A stretch of 64,000 nt of DNA from JALHOP01 sp964484195 (GTDB lineage: Bacteria; Myxococcota; XYA12-FULL-58-9; JALHOP01). A program made the position numbers and the translations under genes. The stretch lies in assembly GCA_964484195.1 (NCBI GenBank), contig CAZAER010000005.1:180458-244457 (forward strand), written 5' to 3'. Below the pieces are notes generated by a model, which worked only from the letters and a program-made list of their open reading frames with translations, made no database searches and was not told the DNA's origin. Positions within the stretch are counted from its first letter, which is position 1. The number at the start of each line of letters is the position of its first letter. Below are positions 25,483 to 34,170 of this stretch, one piece after another.

Positions 25483-26019
25483 AGCTCATCGTAACACGCG
25501 ATTTTCGAGGCCCTTCCCGAGCCCGTGGTGCGCCGCAAATCACCACGCATGCGAAAACAATCGACGCATCCGCCAAAACGCACCACCGTTCTCGGCAGTG
25601 CGAAAGAAGGCCATTCCTAGAGGCCCGCAGAACGCTAACACCAAGCCCTGCAAAACCAGCGTCAAGAGAATAGTAAGAAATCGCCCGCAGAAAGTACGCG
25701 ACGCGCCCCGGGGCGCGTACGCCATAGCGGACAACGCGCGAAGCCCCCGGGTCTCCTCAACCCCCTCGGTGCCAAACCACCCACGCTACGAATTGCAATG
25801 CGGCAACGGCTCGCGAGTGAGTGCCCGAGTTCCCAAACCAGCGACCTTTGACGCGCTGAGCTAAATGGTGACTGTCACCATTTTGGGCGTCACAGTGTTC
25901 CCGATGGCGACGTCGGTAAGGTCATTGCGAAAGCCATCAAGCTCGCCCGCAAGTCGGTCCAGAAGCAAGACCACCAACCTGCGGCTCTACTGCCGCGTCC
26001 ATAACGCGGCGAGAAGCCC
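25483..26019. other. Gene-poor region made of HNH-repeat debris
   Basis: No intact gene. It holds about 217 bp upstream of the HNH gene with only short open frames, the inverted repeat copy (25700-25817) that includes the 3' end of a lost plus-strand HNH gene (TRPGARTP then TAG at 25724-25726), and an internal fragment of a further HNH copy from 25892. Confidence 0.6.
25700..25817. repeat. Right copy of the inverted repeat flanking the HNH gene
   Basis: Reverse-complement counterpart of 24399-24514. Read on the plus strand, it starts with the last codons of an HNH-family gene ending in TAG, then continues into the same ~90-bp 3' flank as the intact gene. So the conserved unit covers the gene end plus downstream DNA, not the coding sequence alone. 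Confidence 0.8.
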
Positions 26020-26035
26020 CTACCGCCGCGCCAAA
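25892..26035 (+). pseudogene. Remnant of an HNH endonuclease gene with an internal deletion
   Basis: The plus strand reads (with frame breaks) as VPDGDVGKVIAKAIKLARKSVQKQ-like sequence joined directly to TTNLRLYCRVHNAARSPY. Both parts are nearly identical to the intact HNH gene at 24487-25482 at the DNA level, but the ~60 codons between them, which include the HNH core, are missing. The junction falls at a short AAG shared by both edges, so a deletion by microhomology is likely. It is not functional. Confidence 0.75.
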
Positions 26036-26412
26036 AACCGCGTAGCAAACGCATGGTGCGCACGGTAGCTCGGCGTAATCACCGTATCCTCCGTGCTCAC
26101 CCCACGCTCATTCTCCGCCGCCCTACGAATCAACGCAGCGATCGTCATCCGATCCGCAGAGCTCACCTTCACTCGCACCCGCGGCGCATCGGCATTCACT
26201 CGGCGCTCGACCAAGAAGCGCCCGTCGTCGCCTTCGCTGATGTCGACGATCTGCCCTTTGCCGTCCGCTATAGCGCGAACCCTCTCGGTCATCGCCACGA
26301 ACCGCGGATAAGCCGCGTCGAAGCCGTCGAGTGCGCCGTTGAAGACCGCCGGCGCGATACGTCCGGGGCCGCCACTCACGCCACTTTCCCTCGTACCTTC
26401 GCCCATCTGCAT
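26020..26412 (-). CDS. Hypothetical protein
   Basis: 130 residues from ATG 26412, chosen because GGAGG lies seven bases upstream; the frame extends to 26460. The protein has a helical N-terminal half (APAVFNGALDGFDAAYPRFVAMTERVRAIAD), a likely beta hairpin (GQIVDISEGDDGRFLVERRV, RVRVKVSSADR) and a C-terminal basic tail. No family is recognised. The 3' end abuts the HNH remnant, so the original C-terminus may have been altered by repeat insertion. Confidence 0.55.
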   Translation of the reverse strand: MQMGEGTRESGVSGGPGRIAPAVFNGALDGFDAAYPRFVAMTERVRAIADGKGQIVDISEGDDGRFLVERRVNADAPRVRVKVSSADRMTIAALIRRAAENERGVSTEDTVITPSYRAHHAFATRFLARR

Positions 26413-26502
26413 GAAGACGCCTCCGCTGGAGCAGACCTGACCCGTGCCACACGTACGCATGGACAGGTCAGGTCGGCTGAGCTTCGCGTCGGGAAGCGCG
26501 CG

Positions 26503-27948
26503 CTAGAACTGGTTCCAGAGGTACTGGTTCGTAACCTCGTGATGGAATTGGATTTCCGGGACCTTGATCATCGAGCCCAGCGCCTTCGGGCAGCGGTCGG
26601 CCTGAGCCTGCTTGAGCTCCGCGAACTTGGTCTGCACGACCTCACCGAGCACCTCGGCCACGAACTTGCTCGATTTGAACAAGCGAATGGAGTCGTAGAT
26701 GTTGTCGGGCAAGAAGCGCGTGCGGCTGCGCTTCGACTCGTCCGCTGGAGCGTCCGCGCCTTCGAGCGCCGTGCGAATCAAGGTGTAGAACACCATGTAC
26801 GGATTCGCGTCCGGCGCGACGCTGCGCACCTCGATGCGCGCCGAGCGCTCGTTGCCCGTCGGGATACGGACCATGGCGCCACGGTTGTTCGGCGACGCCT
26901 TGATCTGGTTCGGCGCCTCGTAGTGCGGGTCGAGACGTCGGTACGCGTTAACGGACGAGTTCAGAATCAGACAGATGTCGTCGGCGCTCGCCAGAATGCG
27001 ATCGATGGCGCTCCAGCCGGTCTTCGACAGGCCGTCCTGACCCTTCGCATCCCAGTAGAGGTTCACCTTGTCGCGTGAGAACGACATGTTGGTGTGCATG
27101 CCGTTGCCGTTCACACCGGTGACCGGCTTGGGCAGGAACGACGCCGTCATGTCCATCTTCTGCGCCACCTGGCGGCAGAGCAGCTTGTAGAGCTGCACCT
27201 GGTCGGCGGTGATCAGCGCTTCACTGTAGGTGAAGTTCATCTCGAACTGCGACGGCGCCACTTCGGGGTGGTCCTTCTCGTTCCCGAAGCCCATGGCGCG
27301 CTGCACTTCGGCGGCTGCGTCGATGAAGTTGCGGAGCGCGTCGCCCGGCAGCGAGTGGTAGTAGCCGCCGGTCGAGACGTACTCGAACTTGCCGGTCTCG
27401 TTGTAGCGGCGCTCGGCGTCGCGGCCCTTGAACAAGAAGCCTTCGATCTCCGGCGCCACGTGGCAGACCATCTTCTCCTTCTGCCAGAGCTGATCGCAGT
27501 AGGCCTTGAGCATGCTGCGCATGTCAGAGCCGTAGGGTGCGCCGTCACGGCCCATGACCTGCGAGAAGACCAGGACCTTGCCGGGCCCGAAGATGTCGGC
27601 GGGCAGCCAGTAGAGCGAGCCCCAGTCGATCTGCAGGCGCAGGTCGGACTCGTGCTGCGCCGAGAAGCCGCGCACCGAGGAGCCGTCGAAGGTGAGGTTG
27701 TCTTCGCTCTTCAGCAGGAACTTCTTGTCGTAGTCGAGCATCTGCAGCCGGCCTTCGAGGTCGGTGAAGCAGACGGTGACGGCCTTGATGCCCTTTTCAT
27801 CCGTGAGCGCCTTGACCGCGGTCTCGCGCAGCTTGTCGGCGGGCTGGTGGTCCAAGCGCGCCTGCTTGGTGGCGAGGTTCTTCTCTTCGAGCTTATCGTA
27901 AGGAATTTCGAGGAAGTCGCGGAGGCCAGAGCTCAAATTCGTGGTCAT
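26503..27948 (-). CDS. glnA: Glutamine synthetase
   Basis: 481 residues from ATG 27948, with AAGGAAC eight bases upstream; the codon at 27975 is a less likely start. The catalytic blocks are present: NLTFDGSSVRGF near 85, EIEGFLF near 175, PSQFEMNF near 235, NGNGMHTNMSF near 285, PNQIKASPNNRGAMVRIP near 350 and ARIEVRS near 370. It condenses glutamate and ammonia with ATP and feeds nitrogen to amino-acid pathways. LPDNIYDSIRLF resembles the loop that carries the adenylylated Tyr in enterobacterial enzymes, so covalent control is possible. The gene is divergent from the PLP enzyme at 28034. Confidence 0.93.
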   Translation of the reverse strand: MTTNLSSGLRDFLEIPYDKLEEKNLATKQARLDHQPADKLRETAVKALTDEKGIKAVTVCFTDLEGRLQMLDYDKKFLLKSEDNLTFDGSSVRGFSAQHESDLRLQIDWGSLYWLPADIFGPGKVLVFSQVMGRDGAPYGSDMRSMLKAYCDQLWQKEKMVCHVAPEIEGFLFKGRDAERRYNETGKFEYVSTGGYYHSLPGDALRNFIDAAAEVQRAMGFGNEKDHPEVAPSQFEMNFTYSEALITADQVQLYKLLCRQVAQKMDMTASFLPKPVTGVNGNGMHTNMSFSRDKVNLYWDAKGQDGLSKTGWSAIDRILASADDICLILNSSVNAYRRLDPHYEAPNQIKASPNNRGAMVRIPTGNERSARIEVRSVAPDANPYMVFYTLIRTALEGADAPADESKRSRTRFLPDNIYDSIRLFKSSKFVAEVLGEVVQTKFAELKQAQADRCPKALGSMIKVPEIQFHHEVTNQYLWNQF

Positions 27949-28033
27949 CAATGGTTCCTTTGGGACTGACAACATTTCTTGGACCTAAATTAAGAGTAGA
28001 TCAAGGGGGCGAAGGAACGTATGCCCCTGGCCC

Positions 28034-29170
28034 ATGCAGATCGAGACCAAGGTCGTCCATGCCGGTGAGCGTCGCGTCGAAGGCTCGGTGGTGACGCCGA
28101 TCTTCCAGAGCGCGACGTACGTCCACGACGACGCCAAGGGTTACCACGACCTTCGCTACTTGCGGCTCAACAACACTCCCAGCCAGGTGGTGCTGCACGA
28201 CAAGCTCGCGGCGCTCGAGGGCGCGGAATCGGCGCTCGTCGCCTCGAGCGGTATGGCGGCGATCACGACCTCGCTCTTTGCCCTGCTGAAGAGCGGTGAT
28301 CACATCCTCGCCCAGAACGTCCTCTACGGCGGCACCTACGACTTCATCACCAAAGACCTGGCGCAGCTCGGCATCACCTACGACTTGATCGACAGCAGTG
28401 ATCCCGCGAGCTGGAAGGCGAAGCGCAAGGAGACCACCAAGGTCATCTATGTCGAGACCATCGCAAACCCTCTGCTCGCTGTGCCCGAGCTCGCCGCGGT
28501 CGCGAAGTTTGCCAAAGAGAATGGACTGGTGTCCGCTATCGACAACACCTTCGCGAGCCCGATCCTCTTCCAGCCGATCGCTCACGGCTTCGATCTCTCG
28601 TTGCACTCCTGCACCAAGTACATGAACGGGCACAGCGACATCGTCGCCGGCGCGGTCATCGGCAGCCGTGCTCTCGTCGAGAAAGTGAAGCACAAGCTCG
28701 ACCATTTGGGCGGGTCGCTCGACGCGCATGCCTGCTTCTTGTTGCAGCGGGGCATGAAGACATTGGCGCTGCGAGTGCGAGCGCAGTCGGCGAACGCTTT
28801 GGCGGTCGCGAAGTGTCTGGCCGAGCACTCGGCGGTCGAGCGCGTCTATTATCCAGGTCTTGCGACCCACCCGTCGCATGCGCTCGCGGCCAAGGCGCTC
28901 ACCGGCGGCTTCGGGGGCATGGTGAGCTTCGACATCAAGGGCGGTGCCGCCGCGGCCAATCGCTTCGTGAAGAGCTTGACGGTGGTGATAGACGCGCCGA
29001 GCCTAGGCGGAGTCGATTCCTTGGTGTCGATCCCGGCGCAGTCGTCACACGCCAATCTGTCGCGCGAGGCGCGGCTAGCCGCCGGCATCGGCGATGGGCT
29101 GGTGCGCATGTCGATTGGCATCGAGGGGACCGACGACCTCGTCGCCGACGTGCGTCAGGCCTTGGGCTGA
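28034..29170 (+). CDS. Cys/Met metabolism PLP-dependent enzyme (gamma-synthase/beta-lyase family)
   Basis: 378 residues. The fold-type I family marks are clear: ETKVVHAGE at the start, SSGMAAITTSLFALLKSGDH, YVETIANPLL, IDNTFASPILFQPIAHG and the PLP-binding Lys in HSCTKYMNGHSDIVAG near 197, with GGFGGMVSFDI and VSIPAQSSHA late. Members include cystathionine gamma-synthase, beta- and gamma-lyases and O-acylhomoserine sulfhydrylases. I cannot separate them from the sequence, although the VSIPAQSSHA block is typical of lyase/synthase types. The last 16 bp overlap the convergent response-regulator gene. Confidence 0.88.
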   Translation: MQIETKVVHAGERRVEGSVVTPIFQSATYVHDDAKGYHDLRYLRLNNTPSQVVLHDKLAALEGAESALVASSGMAAITTSLFALLKSGDHILAQNVLYGGTYDFITKDLAQLGITYDLIDSSDPASWKAKRKETTKVIYVETIANPLLAVPELAAVAKFAKENGLVSAIDNTFASPILFQPIAHGFDLSLHSCTKYMNGHSDIVAGAVIGSRALVEKVKHKLDHLGGSLDAHACFLLQRGMKTLALRVRAQSANALAVAKCLAEHSAVERVYYPGLATHPSHALAAKALTGGFGGMVSFDIKGGAAAANRFVKSLTVVIDAPSLGGVDSLVSIPAQSSHANLSREARLAAGIGDGLVRMSIGIEGTDDLVADVRQALG

Positions 29171-29532
29171 GTACGGAGGAGCCGCGCCACCGTGTCGAGA
29201 AGCTCGCGGTGCGTGAACGGCTTGGGGAGGAGGCCTTGGTGTGGCGGCAAGCTCGCGGCGATGCCGTCGTACTCGATGGTGCTCATGATGACTACTGGAA
29301 TGTCCGCTAAAGCGGGCGTGGAGCGCATCTGGGCCAGCATCTCCAGGCCGTCGGGTGACGGCATCATGATGTCGAGGAGGACGAGGTCGGTCTTGGCCTC
29401 CGCGAGTCGCACAAGACCGACACGCCCGTCGTGCGCTAAGGCAACTGCGTAGCCCTCGTCGGCGAGCGCATCCGCAATGACCCGAGCGAGATCGACTTCA
29501 TCATCGACGACGAGAACCAACTTCGTCTCCAT
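29155..29532 (-). CDS. Single-domain response regulator
   Basis: 125 residues, a receiver domain only. VLVVDDEVDLARVI carries the acidic pair, DLVLLDIMMPSPDGLEML the phospho-accepting Asp near 54, VVIMSTI the switch Ser/Thr and LLPKPFTHRELL the Lys. No output domain is attached, so it acts by protein contact. It lies 8 bp downstream of the KaiC-like ATPase gene on the same strand, a pairing that suggests the two proteins signal to each other. No histidine kinase is in the window. Confidence 0.92.
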   Translation of the reverse strand: METKLVLVVDDEVDLARVIADALADEGYAVALAHDGRVGLVRLAEAKTDLVLLDIMMPSPDGLEMLAQMRSTPALADIPVVIMSTIEYDGIAASLPPHQGLLPKPFTHRELLDTVARLLRTQPKA

Positions 29533-29540
29533 CGCGATCG

Positions 29541-30968
29541 TCAGGCCTCCACAGCGGTCACGACTTCGCCCAGTCGGATGCCGCGATCGGTGATTAGAAG
29601 CTCGCGCAGCGCCGGGTCGTAGCCGCTGTCGCGCATCTTGAGGACCGACAAGACGCGGCCGAGGCGCCCCTGCAGGCGTGCGTGGCGCAGCACGATCATG
29701 TTGTGCGTGATCGCCGACACCCCGCGAAACGGGACGCGTACGGTCGGGCCTACTAGGTCAGCGCTCTCCACACTGTAGACAATGGTCACGCCGCGTCGTT
29801 CTAGCTCGTCCGCGAGGGCTGTTATGACTTCACGGACGCGATCATCGATGTCGACCGCGGTCGCCAGACCGTCGAGTCCGTCGATGAAAAGGCGCTTGGG
29901 CTCGTGTTGCTCGACCTCGGCGAGGAGACGGTCGCAGACCATGTCGACGATCCCCTCGACTGGACGTTGCCAGAGCTGATGGATGAGCCCGCGCTTCACC
30001 CCGTCGATGAGGTCGATGCAAACTCGCTTGCTCTTGGCGAGGATGGCCGGCGGACGCTCGAAGAAGCCGAAATAAATGCCGGTCTCGTCGAGACGGGCAC
30101 CCTCGGCGAGCCATTGCAGGCCGAGCATCGTCTTGCCGCTCCCGGTCGGCCCCAGGATCATGGTCGCAGAGGCGTTGGGAACCCCGCCGCCGATCATCGT
30201 GTCGAGGTCGGCGATGCCGAAACCGAGGCGCTCCACCGAGGGAACGAACTCGGTGTCGCTCGCCGGTTTGACACGCGTTTCGATGCGCGGATGCACGGTG
30301 ATGCCGTTGTCGCTGATGTCGAAGCTGTGGCGTCCGCTCACCTGCGCCGCGCCGCGCAGCTTGCGTACGTGCAGATAGCGCCGCGAGTGCACCTTCTGCA
30401 CTTCGTTCGACAGCTCGATGATGCCGTCGACCATGGTGTGGTCGGGGCGAAAGTTGTTGGCGCGCTCGGCGTTCGATAGCAAGAGCGCCGTGCCGCCGAT
30501 CATCGCGAGCACGACCTGCAGCTCGTGGAGGAACTTCTTGTAGTCCTTGAGCGAGGGCGCAGCGTCTTCGGCGGAGACCAAGCCGTCGAGCACGAGCAGC
30601 GCCGCTTTGCGACCGCTTACTGCCTGGCGGACGACGTTCAGCATACCGTCGAGCCCGTCCTCTTCGAGGGCTCTGAAGGCGCTCAGATAGTAAAGGTTCT
30701 TCGGAATGACCGAGGCATCGAAGAAGCGCATGCGCTGCAGGTGCTGCAACATGCGCGCGTGCGACTCGGCGAGCAGCGTGACGTACACCACCTGGGTGTC
30801 GTTCTTGGCGTGCTCGAAGGCGATCTGATTGGCGAGGATCGTCTTGCCCGCGCCTGGCGCGCCCTGGACGATATACACCCCGCCCACGAGCAGACCGCCC
30901 TCCAGCAAGCCATCGAGGCCAGGCACACGCGTAGGCAAGCGCTCGAGTTTCGTCGCTGTTTTCCCCAT
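29541..30968 (-). CDS. KaiC-like double RecA-domain ATPase
   Basis: 475 residues with two tandem KaiC/RAD55-type ATPase domains. Domain 1 has Walker A GAPGAGKTILANQIA near 36 and Walker B AALLVLDGL near 122. Domain 2 has GPTGSGKTMLGLQWL near 270 and RLFIDGLDGL near 360. The length and double-domain layout match cyanobacterial KaiC and its non-circadian relatives, which couple ATP hydrolysis to signalling. It is followed by a single-domain response regulator in the same operon. No kaiA or kaiB is seen. A role in timing is not supported; a stress-signalling role is inference. Confidence 0.88.
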   Translation of the reverse strand: MGKTATKLERLPTRVPGLDGLLEGGLLVGGVYIVQGAPGAGKTILANQIAFEHAKNDTQVVYVTLLAESHARMLQHLQRMRFFDASVIPKNLYYLSAFRALEEDGLDGMLNVVRQAVSGRKAALLVLDGLVSAEDAAPSLKDYKKFLHELQVVLAMIGGTALLLSNAERANNFRPDHTMVDGIIELSNEVQKVHSRRYLHVRKLRGAAQVSGRHSFDISDNGITVHPRIETRVKPASDTEFVPSVERLGFGIADLDTMIGGGVPNASATMILGPTGSGKTMLGLQWLAEGARLDETGIYFGFFERPPAILAKSKRVCIDLIDGVKRGLIHQLWQRPVEGIVDMVCDRLLAEVEQHEPKRLFIDGLDGLATAVDIDDRVREVITALADELERRGVTIVYSVESADLVGPTVRVPFRGVSAITHNMIVLRHARLQGRLGRVLSVLKMRDSGYDPALRELLITDRGIRLGEVVTAVEA

Positions 30969-31022
30969 GCAGGGTTCAAGATGTGTCTATGGAAGTCCGA
31001 ATCAACCCTTGACGCGGTGTCG

Positions 31023-32714
31023 TCAGTGCTTCGCGCGGTACGCCAGGATGGTCACGTTGGCATCGTCTCCGACGACCTCGAAAAACCCCGTGTTGACGAG
31101 CTTGTCGCGCCCCTCCAGCGTCAACTGTAGTCGCTGTTTTCCGTAAGAAAGATCGCGGTCGTGGATTACGTGGGTAACGCCATAGCGGTCGAGCGCAGCG
31201 CGGACTGTTTCGGTCACCTCGCCACGGTTGAGATCGGCGAGCACGGCGTGCGCTTCGAAGGCGGCTTGCGGGCCGACCGGTTCGTAGCCGTTCACGAAGG
31301 GCTTACCGGTCGCCATGATCCAGCGATGCGCCGCTGAGCCCACCGCGTCGTTCGGTGCGCCGTAAGGCAGGTAGAGGAAGGGACCGGGCCCAGGGGCCTC
31401 GAGATGGGCGAGCGGGCCGCGGGAGAGCATCGTCGTTGGCGAGATGATCACGAAGTCGAACAGCGCCGCCGCGACCGCTATAGCGGCAAGCTTGGGTGCC
31501 GCCGTGGTGCGCAGCTTGTCGATGGCCCAGGCGGCGAGGAGCGCCACCGCGAACATGAGGATGAACGATAGGCGGCCTTTGACGCGCACGAACGCCCAGT
31601 ACGGCACCGTCACCTTGAGCAGAGCGTAGAGCGGCGGCAGCACTGGGCTGAACATCAAGAGGAGTGTGATCAGCACCGTCCACCCGAGCACGCGAGCCTG
31701 CCCGTCGAGGGGCGTGGCCGTGGCTCGCTTGCGGCGATGCAAGGCCAGTCCTATGAGCACCAAGAGCGAGAGGCCCACGTAGTGCGAGCGGCGCTCGAGC
31801 TCGTGGCTGAAGACGACCTGACGCGTGAAGCGCACCCACGGCACGAAGAAGTCGAAGGGTAGCGGGGTGAGCGCTTCGGCTTCGTGCGCCGTGCGCCCGG
31901 CTTTGACCGGCGACAGGTCGAGGCCGAACTTCTGCACCCAGCGCACCCAAACGAGGCCGCACAACGCCAGGAAGCCGGCAGGCACGAGGGTCGCGATGCG
32001 CATCGCCGTGGCTCGCCAGCCCTCACCGCGATGGCGGACAAGAGCGGTGGCGACGAACACCGCGACGAGAAGCGTCGTATAATAGAAGAGGTGCCACTCA
32101 CCGCAAGCAAGGAACGAGAGCAGGGCACCGAGTCCCACCGACACGGCGGCGCGTTGCCACGGGCGCGCTTCGGCGAGCCAGGACCACAAGGCGAGCCACA
32201 CGAGCGGGAACGTGCCGAGTAGAAAGCCGTTGGCGTGACCGGTCGTGGCTTGCACCACGCGGAAGACGCAGAACGCATAGGCCAAGCCGGCAACGAACGC
32301 CGCCGATTTGGAGGCACCGAGGCGACGGGCGCAGAAGGCCATGACCACGCCGGTGAGGGGGAAGCTGGCTACGTAGAGGGCGTTGTAAGCCGCTTCAGCG
32401 GACAGGCCCACGGCTGCACCGAGACCCCAGAGCGGCTGCAGTGGGAAGCCCCAGGCACCCATGAGGTGGACGCCGCTCGGGTTGGTGCCTGCAAATTCGA
32501 GGTCGTTGGCGAAGGGAAAACGGCCGTCGCCGACGTTCTTCGCGAACAGCCAACAGTAGAAGAGGAGCTGATGGGGATCGCCGGTGACGAACGCGATGTC
32601 GGCAGCCGTCGGTGATGTTCCCATCGGGATGGCACCGCCGAAGTGCGCTACCAGCGGCCGGCTGACCCAGAGGGCGGCCGCCGTGTACGCCAATGCGGAC
32701 ACCAGATAGAACAT
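31023..32714 (-). CDS. Polytopic membrane protein, GT-C-like
   Basis: 563 residues with about ten or more hydrophobic helices, for example LVSALAYTAAALWVSRPL, AAFVAGLAYAFCVFRVV, VGLGALLSFLACGEWHLFYY and GLSLLVLIGLAL, and a soluble C-terminal ~130 residues (from ~430). An acidic pair in the first extracytoplasmic loop (AADIAFVTGDPHQ) and the overall layout resemble GT-C glycosyltransferases or lipid-carrier mannosyltransferases, but no defining motif is secure. It probably acts on surface glycans. Its start lies 81 bp from the divergent lipoprotein gene. Confidence 0.65.
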   Translation of the reverse strand: MFYLVSALAYTAAALWVSRPLVAHFGGAIPMGTSPTAADIAFVTGDPHQLLFYCWLFAKNVGDGRFPFANDLEFAGTNPSGVHLMGAWGFPLQPLWGLGAAVGLSAEAAYNALYVASFPLTGVVMAFCARRLGASKSAAFVAGLAYAFCVFRVVQATTGHANGFLLGTFPLVWLALWSWLAEARPWQRAAVSVGLGALLSFLACGEWHLFYYTTLLVAVFVATALVRHRGEGWRATAMRIATLVPAGFLALCGLVWVRWVQKFGLDLSPVKAGRTAHEAEALTPLPFDFFVPWVRFTRQVVFSHELERRSHYVGLSLLVLIGLALHRRKRATATPLDGQARVLGWTVLITLLLMFSPVLPPLYALLKVTVPYWAFVRVKGRLSFILMFAVALLAAWAIDKLRTTAAPKLAAIAVAAALFDFVIISPTTMLSRGPLAHLEAPGPGPFLYLPYGAPNDAVGSAAHRWIMATGKPFVNGYEPVGPQAAFEAHAVLADLNRGEVTETVRAALDRYGVTHVIHDRDLSYGKQRLQLTLEGRDKLVNTGFFEVVGDDANVTILAYRAKH

Positions 32715-32795
32715 CGCCGGCGCACCTTAACCGTTGCCGGCCCGGCACGCGATCAGATCTTGCCAACTCGGGGGCGCCGTACGCATATCCGCGCC

Positions 32796-33194
32796 ATGAA
32801 AAAGGCGACCACCATCGTCTCGCTCGTCTTGCTGGCGGCCTGCGGCGAGCTCCAGGTCCCGGGCGGCCCGAGCCAGAACAACAACACCGTGGGCAACGGC
32901 GCGCCAACCTGCAGCGGTCTCGAGGGCGAAACCTTCAGCAGCGTCGAGGACCAACCTCTCGATCAGCGCTGCACCTTCGATGCCGACATGAACTACCAGT
33001 GCACCGACATCTACGGCGCCTGGGACATCTTCTTCGACGACGGCGCCTTCTACTGGACGACCCTCCAGAACGTCATTTCGGGCACGTATACCTGCCGGAA
33101 TGGCACGATCACCGCCGAGGCCGACGGCAACGACTACGACGGCAGCTTTGGCGGCGTAAGCCTGACCTGGGAAGGCTTGCAGTACCGCCGCTGA
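32796..33194 (+). CDS. Small secreted lipoprotein of unknown function
   Basis: 132 residues from ATG 32796. The leader MKKATTIVSLVLLAAC carries a lipobox (LAAC, Cys16), so the mature protein should be lipid-anchored. The mature part is acidic and holds four further Cys (PTCSGLEG, QRCTFDAD, YQCTDIYG, TYTCRNG), likely forming two disulfides, and many aromatic residues in a beta-rich pattern (AWDIFFDDGAFYWTT). No family is recognised. The frame runs upstream to 32643, antisense to the membrane protein gene, and that part was rejected. Confidence 0.75.
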   Translation: MKKATTIVSLVLLAACGELQVPGGPSQNNNTVGNGAPTCSGLEGETFSSVEDQPLDQRCTFDADMNYQCTDIYGAWDIFFDDGAFYWTTLQNVISGTYTCRNGTITAEADGNDYDGSFGGVSLTWEGLQYRR

Positions 33195-33306
33195 GGGCTT
33201 AGACAGTGCGCCGCCGCCTCGCGAACGAGTCCATGGGTCAACAAGGCCCGCGGCTCTGGCCGCTCGGGTTGGCTCCGTGCTAGCCTTTCGGCCGATCGGA
33301 GCGCCT

Positions 33307-34170
33307 TTGAGCACAACCACCGTCAAGCTCGGCCTTCCCAAGGGCCGCATGCAAGAGGGCGTCTTCAAGCTCCTCTCGGACGCCGGCATCCAGCTTCGAA
33401 CCGGCAGCCGCGGCTACCGGCCGAGCATCAACCTTCCCAGCTTCGAGGTGAAGGTCCTGAAGCCGCAGAACATCGTCGAGATGCTCGAGGCGGGCTCGCG
33501 TGACGTCGGCTTCGCCGGCGCCGACTGGGTCGCCGAGCTGAACGCGCACGTGGTCGAGCTGGTCGATACCACGCTCGACCCTGTGCGTCTGGTCGCCGCG
33601 GCGCCGAGCGCCTTGCTCGAGGACGGCAAGCTTCCGAAGCGCACGCTGATCGTCGCCTCCGAGTACCAGCGCCTGGCGCAGGACTGGATCGCCAAGGCCG
33701 GCATCCAGGCGCGCTTCGTGCGCTCCTATGGAGCCACCGAGGTGTTCCCGCCCGAGGACGCCGATTGCATCATCGACAACACCGCGACCGGCGCGACCCT
33801 GGTGGCGAACGGCCTCGAGATCGTCGGCGATGTCATGCGCTCGTCGACGCGCTTGTACGCCAATCCGCACGCGCTCGAGAACCGCGAGAAGCGCGAAGCC
33901 ATCGAGCGCCTAGTGATGCTGTTGCGCTCGGTGCTCGAGGCGCGGCGCCGCGTCATGCTCGAGGTGAACGTCTCGCAGCAGGATCTCGAACGACTGGTGG
34001 CGATTCTTCCGTGCATGCGCGAGCCGACGGTGTCGCCGCTCCATGCTTCGCGCGGCTACGCCGTGAAGGCGGCGGTGCCCCGCGAGGACCTGCCGAAGCT
34101 CATCCCGACCATCAAAGCCAACGGAGGCACCGACATCGTCGTGTCGAGCCTCGGGCAGATCGTCCCGTGA
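33307..34170 (+). CDS. hisG: ATP phosphoribosyltransferase, long form
   Basis: 287 residues, first enzyme of histidine synthesis. LGLPKGRMQEGVFKLL opens the catalytic domain, GFAGADWVAE and the phosphate-binding DNTATGATLVANGLEIVGDV follow, and a C-terminal ACT-like regulatory domain (~215-287: LLRSVLEARRRVMLEVNV, SPLHASRGYAVKAAV) marks the long, autonomous, histidine-inhibited form. I chose TTG 33307 because GGAG lies five bases upstream; GTG 33277 is in frame. It heads a gap-free operon, and its stop overlaps the hisC start (GTGA). Confidence 0.93.
   Translation: MSTTTVKLGLPKGRMQEGVFKLLSDAGIQLRTGSRGYRPSINLPSFEVKVLKPQNIVEMLEAGSRDVGFAGADWVAELNAHVVELVDTTLDPVRLVAAAPSALLEDGKLPKRTLIVASEYQRLAQDWIAKAGIQARFVRSYGATEVFPPEDADCIIDNTATGATLVANGLEIVGDVMRSSTRLYANPHALENREKREAIERLVMLLRSVLEARRRVMLEVNVSQQDLERLVAILPCMREPTVSPLHASRGYAVKAAVPREDLPKLIPTIKANGGTDIVVSSLGQIVP

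Noticed and set aside
25540..25734. 64-codon minus-strand frame with a hydrophobic stretch
   Set aside because: Lies in repeat debris, overlaps the inverted repeat copy, and has no ribosome-binding site or homologue that I recognise.
33765..34166. Upstream extension of the hisC frame
   Set aside because: Out-of-frame reading of hisG; GTG 34167 overlapping the hisG stop is the natural start.
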